NCBI RefSeq assembly: GCF_003319185.1
Contig: NZ_QOHJ01000006.1
Location: 364,879 to 428,878 of the forward strand
From: Blastococcus sp. TF02A-30
Lineage (GTDB): Bacteria > Actinomycetota > Actinomycetes > Mycobacteriales > Geodermatophilaceae
Direction of reading: 5' to 3'
DNA length: 64,000 nt
Position 1 is the first letter of the stretch. Each line of letters starts with the position of its first letter. A program made the translations under genes and the position numbers. This document shows positions 1 through 8,437 of this stretch, piece after piece. The notes below the pieces were generated by a model. The model searched no databases, was not told the DNA's origin, and saw only the letters and a list, made by a program, of their open reading frames with translations.

Positions 1-642
1 GCGCTCCTGGGCCCGCTCCTGCGCGCGCTGCGCGGCGCGGGTGCCGGCCGGCGCCGCCTCCCGGGCGTCCAGACGCCACAGCACGATGCCGGACAGCGCC
101 AGCCCCAGGGGGAGCACGTACGCGGCCGCCCGTTCCGTGCCGCCCTCGCCGAGCAGGTAGGTGCGGGTGAGGAAGAAGGTCGTGGTCGCCGCCCCGATCA
201 GGCCGAGCAGGACCAGCGTCGTGCCGAAGGCCTCCGAGCGCGCCCGGACGGCGTAGGCCAGCGCCACCAGCGCGAGCGCGCCACCGACCAGGTAGAGCAC
301 GGCCCCCGCGCCGTGCGCGCCCCCCGCGGTGTCCTCGGGGAAGACGCCGACCATCAGCACCCCGAGGGCGGCGGCCGCCAGCAGGAACTCGGCGACCCGG
401 CCGGCTCCGCTGCGCAGCGCGGGCCAGAGCAGCAGGGCGCCGCCGAGGATGAGCGCCGCCTGCACCACGAAGGAGGCGTTCATCAGCTGGTGCCCGGGCC
501 AGGTGGTGGCGCCCAGGTCGCTGATCACGTCCTCGGCGCGGGAGTGGCCCTCGCCCCGGAACTGCACGATCGTCTCGACGGCGAAGAACTGCAGCGTCAG
601 CAGCCAGGCGAGCGCGCCCCAGCGGAGCCGGTTGGGAGTCAC
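1..642 (-). CDS. DUF998-like integral membrane protein (partial, 3' end beyond window)
   Basis: Reverse translation from a GTG at 642 gives an uninterrupted frame to base 1, about 214 residues, beginning MTPNRLRWGALAWLL. It shows five or six hydrophobic segments separated by short polar loops (LQFFAVETIVQF, ASFVVQAALILGGALLL, LLAAAALGVLMVGVF, AVLYLVGGALALVALAY, TLVLLGLIGAATTTFFL, LPLGLALSGIVLW) and a loop with FPEDTAGGAHGAG. That layout is typical of DUF998-family membrane proteins, whose function is unknown. The tail turns Arg/Ala/Gln-rich at the window edge. The GTG start overlaps the stop of the upstream EVE-like gene by four bases (GTGA), so the two are probably co-translated. Family assignment is by resemblance only. 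Confidence 0.65.
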   Translation of the reverse strand, partial: MTPNRLRWGALAWLLTLQFFAVETIVQFRGEGHSRAEDVISDLGATTWPGHQLMNASFVVQAALILGGALLLWPALRSGAGRVAEFLLAAAALGVLMVGVFPEDTAGGAHGAGAVLYLVGGALALVALAYAVRARSEAFGTTLVLLGLIGAATTTFFLTRTYLLGEGGTERAAAYVLPLGLALSGIVLWRLDAREAAPAGTRAAQRAQERAQER

Positions 643-1100
643 GGCTCCCATGCTCCCAGCACCGTGTCGTCGAGCCGGTCGAGGACGGCGGCGAGCTGGT
701 CCGAGGACACCCACGAGGGGTTGCTGCCGGCCGGCATCCGGAGCACCTCGGCGTCCCGGAAGCGGGCGTCGGCCAGGAGCTCGGCCCGGGGGACGGGCGC
801 GTCCAGCCGTACCAGCCGGACGGGGAGCAGCGGGCCGTCGCCGTCCTCCTCGACCGCCCCGGCGACCCGGCCGACGGCGTGCACGCCCGAGGAGTGCCGG
901 CCGCTCACCCAGAGCAGCACCGGCTGGCCGGCCGTCACGCGGTCGAGCCGGTAGGACCGGCGGACGCACCGGCGCAGCTCGCGGGCCGTGCCGGGCGTCC
1001 AGGCCGGGTCGATGGCCGCCGGGGGGCGTGCGCTCTTCAGCAGCCACCCGGCGAGGGCGTCCCGGGGTCCCGGCCCGACCGGGACGCGGTCGGAGGTCAG
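639..1100 (-). CDS. EVE-like domain protein, probable CTG start
   Basis: About 153 residues. It has an early WLLKSARP segment, then PVLLWVSGRHSSGVHAVGRV, which resembles EVE (PUA-like) domains that bind modified bases in nucleic acids. The coding frame upstream of about 1100 becomes Arg/Pro-rich shadow sequence, and no ATG, GTG or TTG precedes the WLLK core. The only sensible start is a CTG at 1100 that overlaps the stop codon of the upstream small gene (CTGA). A later GTG near the VTAGQPVLLW segment would remove the first strand of the fold. The 3' end overlaps the next gene by four bases. Function is inferred from the fold-like motif only. Confidence 0.5.
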   Translation of the reverse strand: MTSDRVPVGPGPRDALAGWLLKSARPPAAIDPAWTPGTARELRRCVRRSYRLDRVTAGQPVLLWVSGRHSSGVHAVGRVAGAVEEDGDGPLLPVRLVRLDAPVPRAELLADARFRDAEVLRMPAGSNPSWVSSDQLAAVLDRLDDTVLGAWEP

Positions 1101-1294
1101 TCGGTGGCCGGGTGGCGCTCGGCGCCGAGGGGGTCGGCGTCGTCGGAGCCGACCGCCTGGCGCTCGAGCTCGGTGCGGTGCTCGAGCAGCTCGTCGTCGG
1201 GGTGCGGGTCCTTCGCGTGCTGGGTGCGGTCGCGCGTCGGGTGCTCCTGCGGCTCGATGACGTCGTCGAGGTTCGGCTGGTCCGGGGAGGTCAT
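1097..1294 (-). CDS. small acidic hypothetical protein
   Basis: A 65-residue hydrophilic protein beginning MTSPDQPNLDDVIEPQEH, rich in Asp, Glu, His and Pro, with no membrane segment or recognised motif. The ATG at 1294 is preferred over an upstream ATG at 1339 because the residues between them look like untranslated sequence. Its stop overlaps the CTG start of the EVE-like gene, which suggests the first gene of a three-gene cluster with that gene and the DUF998-like membrane protein. Function unknown. Confidence 0.5.
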   Translation of the reverse strand: MTSPDQPNLDDVIEPQEHPTRDRTQHAKDPHPDDELLEHRTELERQAVGSDDADPLGAERHPATD

Positions 1295-1373
1295 CGTCGT
1301 GCTCCGTCCGTCGGTGTGGGCGCTGTCCCTCGGGGCCATAGCCAGGGGCCGCCCGGGCCAACCGCGACGACGG

Positions 1374-1688
1374 TCACCGCGGTTCCAGACCGGCCGCGGG
1401 CAGCCACGCCTCGACCAGGGCCGCGCCGTGCGGGCCGGTCACGGTGTAGGCGACCCGGCCCTGCCAGACGCCGTCGCGCTGCCGCCACTCGACGAGCAGG
1501 CCGGGCCAGGTGCCCGGGGTGTCGGGCGGGTCGTGCACCCAGCAGTGCCGGCCCTCGCCGGCGCGGCCGCCGGAGCCCCTGCCCGGCGCGCCGTCGTCCG
1601 GCGGGGTGGCCGGCCCCGGGTCCGTCGAGGGCACCCCGGACGCGGCCGCGCGGTCCTGCAGCGACCGCCCGGACCGTCCTCGCTGCAT
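1374..1688 (-). CDS. small hypothetical protein, probably SOS-regulated
   Basis: A 104-residue protein. The first ~48 residues are low-complexity (Gly/Pro/Arg). The C-terminal half (HCWVHDPPDTPGTWPGLLVEW ... GRVAYTVTGP ... LVEAWLPAAGLEPR) is compact and protein-like. The proposed ATG at 1688 lies 35 bp from a perfect LexA operator on the upstream side, which suggests DNA-damage induction. Small proteins of this WPGLLVEW/EAWLPA type occur near translesion-polymerase genes in actinobacteria as far as I recall, but no polymerase gene is visible here. Function unknown. A longer start at 1793 would run across the operator and is less likely. Confidence 0.5.
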   Translation of the reverse strand: MQRGRSGRSLQDRAAASGVPSTDPGPATPPDDGAPGRGSGGRAGEGRHCWVHDPPDTPGTWPGLLVEWRQRDGVWQGRVAYTVTGPHGAALVEAWLPAAGLEPR

Positions 1689-1722
1689 GCCGCCCGCCAC
1701 ACCCCGATCATCGCACGCACGT

Positions 1723-1738
1723 TCGAACGCGTGTTCGA
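1723..1738. promoter_or_regulatory. LexA/SOS box
   Basis: TCGAACGCGTGTTCGA matches the actinobacterial SOS consensus TCGAAC-N4-GTTCGA at every fixed position. It lies 35 bp upstream of the minus-strand gene starting at 1688 and about 270 bp upstream of the divergent secreted nuclease gene, so the small gene is the more likely target. Confidence 0.75.
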
Positions 1739-2009
1739 GCCGGGCGCCGGCGGGTCGGCCAGGTGAACACCCCGTGTCGCCACGCGGTGACATCCCTCAC
1801 ACAACTCGGGGCTGGTGCCGCGCGGGTGCCGCCGCCTATGGGAGTCGCCGCCCCGTCGGCGCTTCGCAACGCTCAGTAGCTTTGCTTAACAGTGTGCATA
1901 CGCGCCGTGCTGTGGACGCCTCCGGCCGACCACGGCGCGTGGCCATCCGGTCACCCGGATGTCACCGGAGGCACTTAGCGTCCCGTCGTCCCCTTCATCG
2001 CTCGGAAGG
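1739..2009. other. intergenic region upstream of secreted nuclease
   Basis: With the LexA box this gap between divergent genes is about 320 bp. It contains a locally AT-richer stretch around 1875-1905 (AGTAGCTTTGCTTAACAG) that probably holds the nuclease promoter. I cannot assign -35/-10 hexamers with confidence. A GGAAGGA ribosome binding site sits at 2004-2010. Confidence 0.4.
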
Positions 2010-5000
2010 ATGAACGTGCCCGAAACCATCGGCACCGCGCGGCGCAGAGGAGCGGTCGGCTCCGTCGCCCGCCGCGCAGCGCTCGGTACGACGGCGGCCT
2101 CGGTCGCCCTGGTGGGTCTGCCCGCCACCTCGTGGGCCGCGGCGCCCACGGCTCCGTACATCTCGGAGATCCACTACGACAACGCCGGCACCGACGCCGG
2201 TGAGTTCGTCGAGGTGCACCTGCCGGCCGGCACCAGCTCCACCGGCCTGTCCGTCGTCCTCTACAACGGCGGCAACAACCGCGTGTACGACACCGACGCG
2301 GTCCCCGCGGTGACCGCGCCGGCGGACGCACCGGCCGTCGCCGTCGTGGACTACCCGGTCAACGGGGTGCAGAACGGCAACCCCGACGGGGTGGCCCTCG
2401 TGCGCGGTACGACCGTCCTCGAGTTCCTCTCCTACGGGGGGACCATCACCGCGGCCGACGGCCCCGCGGCGGGCACCACGAGCACCGACATCGGCGTCGC
2501 CGAGTCGAGCTCCACCCCGGCCGGGCAGTCGCTGTCCCGGACCTACGACGCCGCGGCCGACGCCCTCGTCTGGGCCGGGCCCGCGGCGAGCACGCGCGGC
2601 GCGGTGAACGGTGCCGCTCCCGAGCAGCCGGAGGAGCCGGAGCAGCCCGAGGAGCCGACCGGCGCCTGCGACGTCGCGCCCACGCACGAGATCGGTGCCG
2701 TCCAGGGCACCGGGGACGTCACCCCGCTCGCCGGGCAGGCCGTCACCATCACGGGCGTCGTCGTCGGCGACCTCCCGGGCTTCAGCGGCTTCTACCTGCA
2801 GGACGCCGACGGTGACGGCGATGCCGCCACCTCCGACGGCGTGTTCGTCTACAGCCCCGCGGCCGTCGACCTCGGCGACACCGTCGTCGTGTCCGGCACG
2901 CCCGCCGAGTACTCGGGCCAGACCCAGATCGGCGCCGGCAGCACCGTCACGGTCTGCGCCGAGGGGACCGCGGCGGACCTCCCGCCGGCGGCTGCTCTCG
3001 ACCTGCCCGCCGACGACGCCGCGCGCGAGCGGCTCGAGGGCATGCTGGTGGCGCCGGCCGACACCCTCACCGTCAGCGAGGTGTACGACCTCACCCGCTA
3101 CGGCGAGCTGACCCTGTCCGAGGGTGGGCTGCTCGTGCAGCCGACGGAGCTGGCGCGCCCCGGCCCTGAGGCCGAGGCCGTCGCCGCGGCGAACACGGAG
3201 CGGCGGATCGTTCTCGACGACGCCGTGACCGCGCAGGTCCGCCCGGACACCGCGCCGTACCTCACCCCGGAGAACCCGGTCCGCGTGGGCGACCAGCTGG
3301 CCTTCACGGCGCCGCTGGTCCTCGGCTACGGCTTCGACCAGTGGCGGCTGCAGCCGGCCGACGGCTCCGCCGACGGCACCTTCACGCCCCAGAACACCCG
3401 CCCGGCGACGCCGGCCGCGGTGGGTGGCGACGTCCAGGTGGGCGCGTTCAACGTGCTCAACTACTTCCTCACCCTCGGGACCGGCGACAACGCGCGCGGT
3501 GCCGCCACCGCGGCGGAGTTCGAGCAGCAGGCCGCGAAGATCGTCACCGCGATCAACACGATGGACGCCGACGTCCTGAGCCTGATGGAGATCGAGGACA
3601 CCGCCTCCACCGGGTACGGCGACCGCACGCCCGACCAGGCGGTGGCCGACCTCGTCCGGCGGCTCAACGAGGCGGCGGGTGCCCAGAAGTGGGCGTTCGT
3701 CCCGTTCCCGGACGAGCTGCTGGCCGTCGACCGCGACGTCATCCGCAACGCGATCATCTACCAGCCCGCGGCCGTGAAGCCGGTGGGCGACCCGGTCGGG
3801 CTGGTCGACGAGGCCAACTTCGACAACGCCCGCGAGCCGATCGCCCAGACCTTCACGGCGCAGGGCGACACGTTCACGGTGGTCGCCAACCACTTCAAGT
3901 CCAAGGGCAGCGGGTCGGGCGCCAACGCCGACCAGGGCGACGGCCAGGGGGCCTCGAACCCCGACCGCGTCGGCCAGGCCGAGGCGCTCGCGGCCTTCGT
4001 CGAGGAGCTGCAGGCCGGCACGAAGGACGACGACGTGCTCGTCCTCGGCGACCTGAACGCGTACTCGCAGGAGGACCCGATCGTCGCGCTCCGGGAGGCC
4101 GGGCTGACCGACCTCGGGACGGAGTTCGACGAGGGCCGCTACAGCTACGTGTTCGACGACATGTCGGGGTCCCTGGACCACGCCATGGCCACCGACACCC
4201 TGACGGCCAAGGTCACCGACGTCAGCCACTGGAACATCAACTCGGTCGAGTCGTTCGCGTACCAGTACACCGGCGCCGAGCGGCTCTACGCGCCGAACCA
4301 GTACCGGTCCAGCGACCACGACCCGATCCTGGTCGGGATCGACCTGGCCGGGCCGCCGGCCCCGCCGGTCGCCGGCAACCCGACGGGCGTGGCCAACGGC
4401 AACAGCTGGCTGCACCCGCAGGACCGCGTGGGCTACATCGCCGGGCACTTCCGGAACACCGACAGCGTGCCGGTCGACGTGCGGCTGATCACGCCGTACG
4501 GCGAGTCCGCGGCGCAGCGGGTGGCCCCCGGCAAGGCGGCGTACCTCACGGTGAACACGAAGCTGGCGGAGCTGCCGGCCGGCACCGCCACCATCCGCGT
4601 CTACAAGTTCGTGGGCGGCAAGGGGTACCAGTCGCTGTTCCCGATCTCCTACCCGGCGCAGAGCGCCGCGGACGCGATCACCGAGCTGCAGCTGCTCGGG
4701 GTCAACGACTTCCACGGCCGCCTCACCGAGAGCGCGGTCAAGGTCGCGGGCACCGTGGAGGAGCAGCGGGCGCGGACCGACGTCGACGCCTCGCTGCTGC
4801 TGTCGGTGGGTGACAACATCGGGGCGTCGACCTTCGCCTCGTCGGTCCAGCAGGACCGTCCGACGCTCGAGGTGCTCAACGAGATGGGGCTGCAGGCCTC
4901 CGCGGTCGGCAACCACGAGTTCGACCAGGGCTTCGCCGACCTGACCGGTCGCGTGACCGACCTGGCCGACTTCCCCTACCTCGGCGCCAACGTCTACCGC

Positions 5001-6503
5001 GGCGATGCCCCGGCGCTGCCGGAGTACGCCCTGCTCGACGCCGACGGCGTCTCGGTGGGCGTCATCGGTGTGGTCACCGAGGAGACCCGCACGCTGGTCT
5101 CCCCGGCGGGCATCGAGGGCCTCACCTTCGGGGACCCGGTCGAGGCCACCAACCGGGTGGTCGCCGAGCTCACCGACGGCACCGGGGACGAGGCCGACGT
5201 CATCGTCCTGCTCGCCCACGAGGGCGCCCCCGGCGCCGGCTCGCTCGAGGAGGAGCTGGCGAAGGACACCGCCTTCACCGAGATCGTCAACGGCGTGGAC
5301 GCGGAGGTGGACGCGATCTTCACCGGTCACACCCACCAGCGCTACGCCTGGGAGGCTCCGGTCCCCGGCGGCGAGGGCACGCGGCCGGTCATCCAGACCG
5401 GTTCGTACGGCGCAGCCCTGGGCCGGATCGCGCTGACCTACGACGAGATCACCGACGAGGTCACCGACGTCACGGTCGAGAACCTGGCGCTCACCACGCA
5501 GACCGAGCAGCAGCTGGTGGCCGCGTACCCGCGCGTCGCCGAGGTGGCGGCGACCGTCGCCGAGGCGAAGGCCTACGCCGACCAGGTCGGGAGCCGGGTG
5601 ATCGGCTCGATCCTGGGCGACATCACCCGTGCCTTCAACGCCGCCGGCGGTGAGGACCGGGGCTCGTACTCCGCTCTCGGTGGGCTCATCGCCGACACCT
5701 ACGTCCACGGGGCCGAGCTCAGCGCCATCGAGCCGGCCGACCTGGGCCTGGTGAACCCCGGCGGGCTGCGCGCGGACCTCCGGTTCGGGACGGACAACGG
5801 GCAGATCACGCTGGCCGAGGCGAACTCGGTGACCCCGTTCGCGAACGACCTGGTGGTCGTGTCGCTCACGGGCGCCGAGCTGGTGCAGGTGCTGGAGCAG
5901 CAGTGGCAGCCCGCCACCAGCACCCGGCCGTTCCTCGCGCTGGGCACGTCGGAGGAGCTGACCTGGTCCTACGACCCGGCGGCGCCGGCCGGCGAGCGGA
6001 TCCTGGTGGACACGATCCGGATCTCCGGGGAGCCGATCGACCTGGCCGCCACCTACCGGGTGGCGACCAACAGCTTCCTGGCCTCCGGCGGTGACAACTT
6101 CGCGGCCTTCACCCAGGGGACGACGGAGGGCACCGGGCTGGTCGACTTCGACGCCGTCCAGTCCTACTTCGCGGAGAACTCTCCGTTGGACCCGGCCGAC
6201 TACACCGGCCGGGTCACCGTGGGCCAGGCCGGCCAGCCGGGTGGCGAGCAGCCGGGCGAGGAGCCCGGTGAGCAGCCCGGTGGCGAGCAGCCGGGTGAGG
6301 AGCCGGGTGGTGAGCAGCCGGGTGGTGAGCAGCCGGGTGGTGAGCAGCCCGGCGGTGAGCAGCCCGGTGGCGAGCAGCCGCAGCAGCCGGAGGAGCCCGA
6401 GGAGCCGGAGGCCCCGCAGCAGCCGGGGAACGTCTTCCAGCGGCTGATCTCGTGGGTCCAGCAGGTCATCACCAACCTGATCCGCGGCTGGTTCACCCGC
6501 TGA
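2010..6503 (+). CDS. secreted ExeM/NucH-type nuclease fused to 5'-nucleotidase
   Basis: About 1497 residues. A signal peptide with a weak twin-arginine look (ARRAALGTT) ends near residue 45 at SWA-AAP. Residues ~50-215 resemble a lamin-tail domain. A DNA-binding OB-like region follows, then an endonuclease/exonuclease/phosphatase domain with AFNVLNYF (~475), HFKSKGSGS (~627), GDLNAYSQEDP (~680) and SSDHDP (~767). A metallophosphatase domain carries NDFHGR (~896), GDNIGAS (~934), GNHEFDQG (~967) and GHTHQ (~1106). A 5'-nucleotidase C domain carries VNPGGLRADL (~1248) and SGGDNF (~1359). The likely role is extracellular degradation of DNA and dephosphorylation of the nucleotides for phosphate or nucleoside scavenging. 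A PGGEQ repeat linker and an amphipathic tail end the protein. GTG at 2016 has better spacing from GGAAGGA than ATG at 2010. Confidence 0.88.
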   Translation: MNVPETIGTARRRGAVGSVARRAALGTTAASVALVGLPATSWAAAPTAPYISEIHYDNAGTDAGEFVEVHLPAGTSSTGLSVVLYNGGNNRVYDTDAVPAVTAPADAPAVAVVDYPVNGVQNGNPDGVALVRGTTVLEFLSYGGTITAADGPAAGTTSTDIGVAESSSTPAGQSLSRTYDAAADALVWAGPAASTRGAVNGAAPEQPEEPEQPEEPTGACDVAPTHEIGAVQGTGDVTPLAGQAVTITGVVVGDLPGFSGFYLQDADGDGDAATSDGVFVYSPAAVDLGDTVVVSGTPAEYSGQTQIGAGSTVTVCAEGTAADLPPAAALDLPADDAARERLEGMLVAPADTLTVSEVYDLTRYGELTLSEGGLLVQPTELARPGPEAEAVAAANTERRIVLDDAVTAQVRPDTAPYLTPENPVRVGDQLAFTAPLVLGYGFDQWRLQPADGSADGTFTPQNTRPATPAAVGGDVQVGAFNVLNYFLTLGTGDNARGAATAAEFEQQAAKIVTAINTMDADVLSLMEIEDTASTGYGDRTPDQAVADLVRRLNEAAGAQKWAFVPFPDELLAVDRDVIRNAIIYQPAAVKPVGDPVGLVDEANFDNAREPIAQTFTAQGDTFTVVANHFKSKGSGSGANADQGDGQGASNPDRVGQAEALAAFVEELQAGTKDDDVLVLGDLNAYSQEDPIVALREAGLTDLGTEFDEGRYSYVFDDMSGSLDHAMATDTLTAKVTDVSHWNINSVESFAYQYTGAERLYAPNQYRSSDHDPILVGIDLAGPPAPPVAGNPTGVANGNSWLHPQDRVGYIAGHFRNTDSVPVDVRLITPYGESAAQRVAPGKAAYLTVNTKLAELPAGTATIRVYKFVGGKGYQSLFPISYPAQSAADAITELQLLGVNDFHGRLTESAVKVAGTVEEQRARTDVDASLLLSVGDNIGASTFASSVQQDRPTLEVLNEMGLQASAVGNHEFDQGFADLTGRVTDLADFPYLGANVYRGDAPALPEYALLDADGVSVGVIGVVTEETRTLVSPAGIEGLTFGDPVEATNRVVAELTDGTGDEADVIVLLAHEGAPGAGSLEEELAKDTAFTEIVNGVDAEVDAIFTGHTHQRYAWEAPVPGGEGTRPVIQTGSYGAALGRIALTYDEITDEVTDVTVENLALTTQTEQQLVAAYPRVAEVAATVAEAKAYADQVGSRVIGSILGDITRAFNAAGGEDRGSYSALGGLIADTYVHGAELSAIEPADLGLVNPGGLRADLRFGTDNGQITLAEANSVTPFANDLVVVSLTGAELVQVLEQQWQPATSTRPFLALGTSEELTWSYDPAAPAGERILVDTIRISGEPIDLAATYRVATNSFLASGGDNFAAFTQGTTEGTGLVDFDAVQSYFAENSPLDPADYTGRVTVGQAGQPGGEQPGEEPGEQPGGEQPGEEPGGEQPGGEQPGGEQPGGEQPGGEQPQQPEEPEEPEAPQQPGNVFQRLISWVQQVITNLIRGWFTR
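6238..6380 (+). repeat. in-frame 15-bp tandem repeats (PGGEQ linker)
   Basis: About nine imperfect 15-bp units encode P-G-(G/E)-E-(Q/P) pentapeptides near the C terminus of the nuclease. The units vary in length and in third codon positions. The linker is followed by a Pro/Glu-rich stretch and a hydrophobic amphipathic tail (VFQRLISWVQQVITNLIRGW) that could touch the membrane or cell wall. Confidence 0.8.
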
Positions 6504-6521
6504 TCGCAGCGTCCAGCGCGC

Positions 6522-6562
6522 GGCCGGAGGCCGGTCCCACCTCGTGGGGCCGGCCTCCGGTC
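6522..6562. terminator. bidirectional hairpin terminator
   Basis: Two 18-base arms (6522-6539 and 6545-6562) pair almost perfectly around a five-base loop. The hairpin lies between the convergent ends of the nuclease gene and malQ. There is no T-tract beyond TCGTT, so intrinsic termination on either strand would rely on stem strength. Confidence 0.7.
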
Positions 6563-6567
6563 GTTGC

Positions 6568-8400
6568 TCAGGCCGGCGGGCGGACGGCGTCGGCGAGCGT
6601 GCCGGCCACCTGCCGGAGCAGCGGGTGCTCCGGCAGCTCCTCGACCGGCACCGCCAGCGGCAGCGACCAGTTGGGCCGGCTCGTCGTGCCCGGCATGTTG
6701 GGCCGGCGCTGCTCGCCCACGGCGTCGTCCAGCGTCGCCGACAGCAGGCGCGACGGCGCCTGCGCCAGCAACCGGTGGGCGCGCTGCACCGCCTGCTCGG
6801 CGGTCGCCCCGTCCGGCAGCCCGGGCAGGTGCTCCAGCAGCGAGGACCGCCCGCGCTCGAGCTCCTCGTCCGTGCCGGTGCCCTGCTCCCGCTGCTCGGC
6901 GACGTCGGCCCCCGTCCAGAGCCCGGCCACCGTGGGCAGGTCGTGCGTGGTCACGGCGGCCATCGCCTCCGCGGGCCACTGCGTCGGGTCGTCGTCCTCG
7001 AACCACAGCAGCCGGTAGGACAGGATCCCGTGCTCGGCCATGGCCTCGCGCACCCCGTCCTCCACGGTGCCGAGGTCCTCGCCGACGACGAGCGCCTGCG
7101 CGCGGGCGCTCTCCAGGGCCACGATGTCGAGCAGGTCCTCCGCGGGGTACCGCACGTAGGCGCCGTCGGCGGCCGAGCCGTCCGAGGGCACCCACCACAG
7201 CCGGAACAGGCCCATGACGTGGTCGATCCGCAGGCCCCCGGCGCCGGCCATCGTGGCCCGGATGGACTGGATGAACGGCTCGTAGTCGGCGTCGCGGAGC
7301 CGCCACGGGATGAGCGGGGGCGAACCCCAGTTCTGCCCCTGCGAGTTGAAGGCGTCCGGCGGGGCCCCGACGTCGACGCCGTCGGCCAGGGCCTGCTGCC
7401 ACGCCCAGGCGTCGGCGCCCCCGCCGGCGAAACCGATGGGCAGGTCCTGGATGACGGTCATGCCGTCGGTGGCGGCGGCGAACTGGAGCTCGAGGGCCCA
7501 CTGCAGCCAGGCGTGGAAGGCGACGACGGCGCCGTGCTGCTCGACGTAGCGGGCGATGCCGGGGGCGTCGGGCCGGCGCAGCTCCTCGGGCCAGGTGTGC
7601 CAGTCCGCGCCGTGCTCCTCGGTGACGGCCGCCCAGGTGGCCCAGGTCTGCAGCGTCTCGCCCTGCTCGTCGCGCCAGCGGGCGAAGGCCTCACCGCCGC
7701 CGTGCGCGAAGAAGATCCGCATGAGCACCTCGCGCTTGCGCGCCCAGATGGCGTCCCGGTCGATGAGCTCGCCGTCGTTCAGCGCCCGGCCGGCGTCCTC
7801 CTCCAGGTCCACGCCGTCCGCGCCGGGGACCTCGGCCACCCGCAGGTAGAGCGGGTTGCGGAAGCGGCGGGTCGCCGGCAGGTACGGGCTGGCCTCCTGC
7901 TGCGGGATCGGGGCCACCGCGTGCAGCGGGTTGATCAGCACGAAGCCGGCACCCTGGTCGGCGGCCATGCGCCGGATGCTGCGCAGGTCGCCGAGGTCGC
8001 CGATGCCCCAGCTGTCGCGGCCCCGGGCGGCGTAGAGCTGCACCGCCCAGCCCCAGATGCGCTCGTCGGGGAGCCAGCAGCGGCCCGGCGAGACGATGAG
8101 CCGCCGCCGCCGGCCGTCGGTGGACTGCAGCCAGTGGTAGCCCAGGGGGAAGTCGTCGGGCAGGTGCCCGTCGACGGTCCGCACCCCGCCGTCCTCGCAG
8201 ACGACCTGCGCCTCGTCCACCTCCAGGGCGTCGCCGGGGCGGGCGACGATCGGCGCGCGGTCCTCGAGGTCGGCCGGGGGCTCGCCGATGACCTCGCGCA
8301 GCTTGCGGATGGTCTCCTGCGCTACCTCGTGCTCCTCGTCGAGGGCGTCCAGCCAGCTCGCATCGATGCCCCAGTCGTCCGTCGTCGGTGTCCGCGTCAC
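6568..8400 (-). CDS. malQ: 4-alpha-glucanotransferase (amylomaltase, GH77)
   Basis: A 610-residue cytoplasmic enzyme that transfers alpha-1,4-glucan chains between maltodextrins. GH77 motifs are clear: GRDSWGIGDLGDL, VLINPLHA, PYLPATRRFRNPLYL, GLRIDHVMGLFRLWW (nucleophile Asp), VGEDLGTVEDGV (acid/base Glu), TTHDLPTVAGLWTG (third Asp) and a C-terminal RPNMPGTTSRPNWSLPL. The ~130-residue N-terminal segment before YHWLQ matches the extra N-domain of the MalQ branch common in actinobacteria and proteobacteria. Start ATG at 8400. It runs convergent to the nuclease gene and follows the hrpB gene on the same strand with a 37-bp gap. The role is maltodextrin/glycogen metabolism, as for the GH13 enzyme at 16871. 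Confidence 0.95.
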   Translation of the reverse strand: MTRTPTTDDWGIDASWLDALDEEHEVAQETIRKLREVIGEPPADLEDRAPIVARPGDALEVDEAQVVCEDGGVRTVDGHLPDDFPLGYHWLQSTDGRRRRLIVSPGRCWLPDERIWGWAVQLYAARGRDSWGIGDLGDLRSIRRMAADQGAGFVLINPLHAVAPIPQQEASPYLPATRRFRNPLYLRVAEVPGADGVDLEEDAGRALNDGELIDRDAIWARKREVLMRIFFAHGGGEAFARWRDEQGETLQTWATWAAVTEEHGADWHTWPEELRRPDAPGIARYVEQHGAVVAFHAWLQWALELQFAAATDGMTVIQDLPIGFAGGGADAWAWQQALADGVDVGAPPDAFNSQGQNWGSPPLIPWRLRDADYEPFIQSIRATMAGAGGLRIDHVMGLFRLWWVPSDGSAADGAYVRYPAEDLLDIVALESARAQALVVGEDLGTVEDGVREAMAEHGILSYRLLWFEDDDPTQWPAEAMAAVTTHDLPTVAGLWTGADVAEQREQGTGTDEELERGRSSLLEHLPGLPDGATAEQAVQRAHRLLAQAPSRLLSATLDDAVGEQRRPNMPGTTSRPNWSLPLAVPVEELPEHPLLRQVAGTLADAVRPPA

Positions 8401-8437
8401 CGGACGATCCTCGCCGGGGCGCGGGCAACCCGCAGTC

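Noticed and set aside
1763..1793. PHO box upstream of the secreted nuclease
   Set aside because: GGTGAAC and GGTGACA are 24 bp apart, not in the 11-bp register.
329..1879. 516-codon plus-strand frame across several minus-strand genes
   Set aside because: Arg/Pro-rich shadow without motifs, overlapping better supported minus-strand genes.
1995..5708. 1237-codon open frame on the minus strand
   Set aside because: Antisense shadow of the secreted nuclease; Arg/Gly/Val/Leu-biased composition and no domain.
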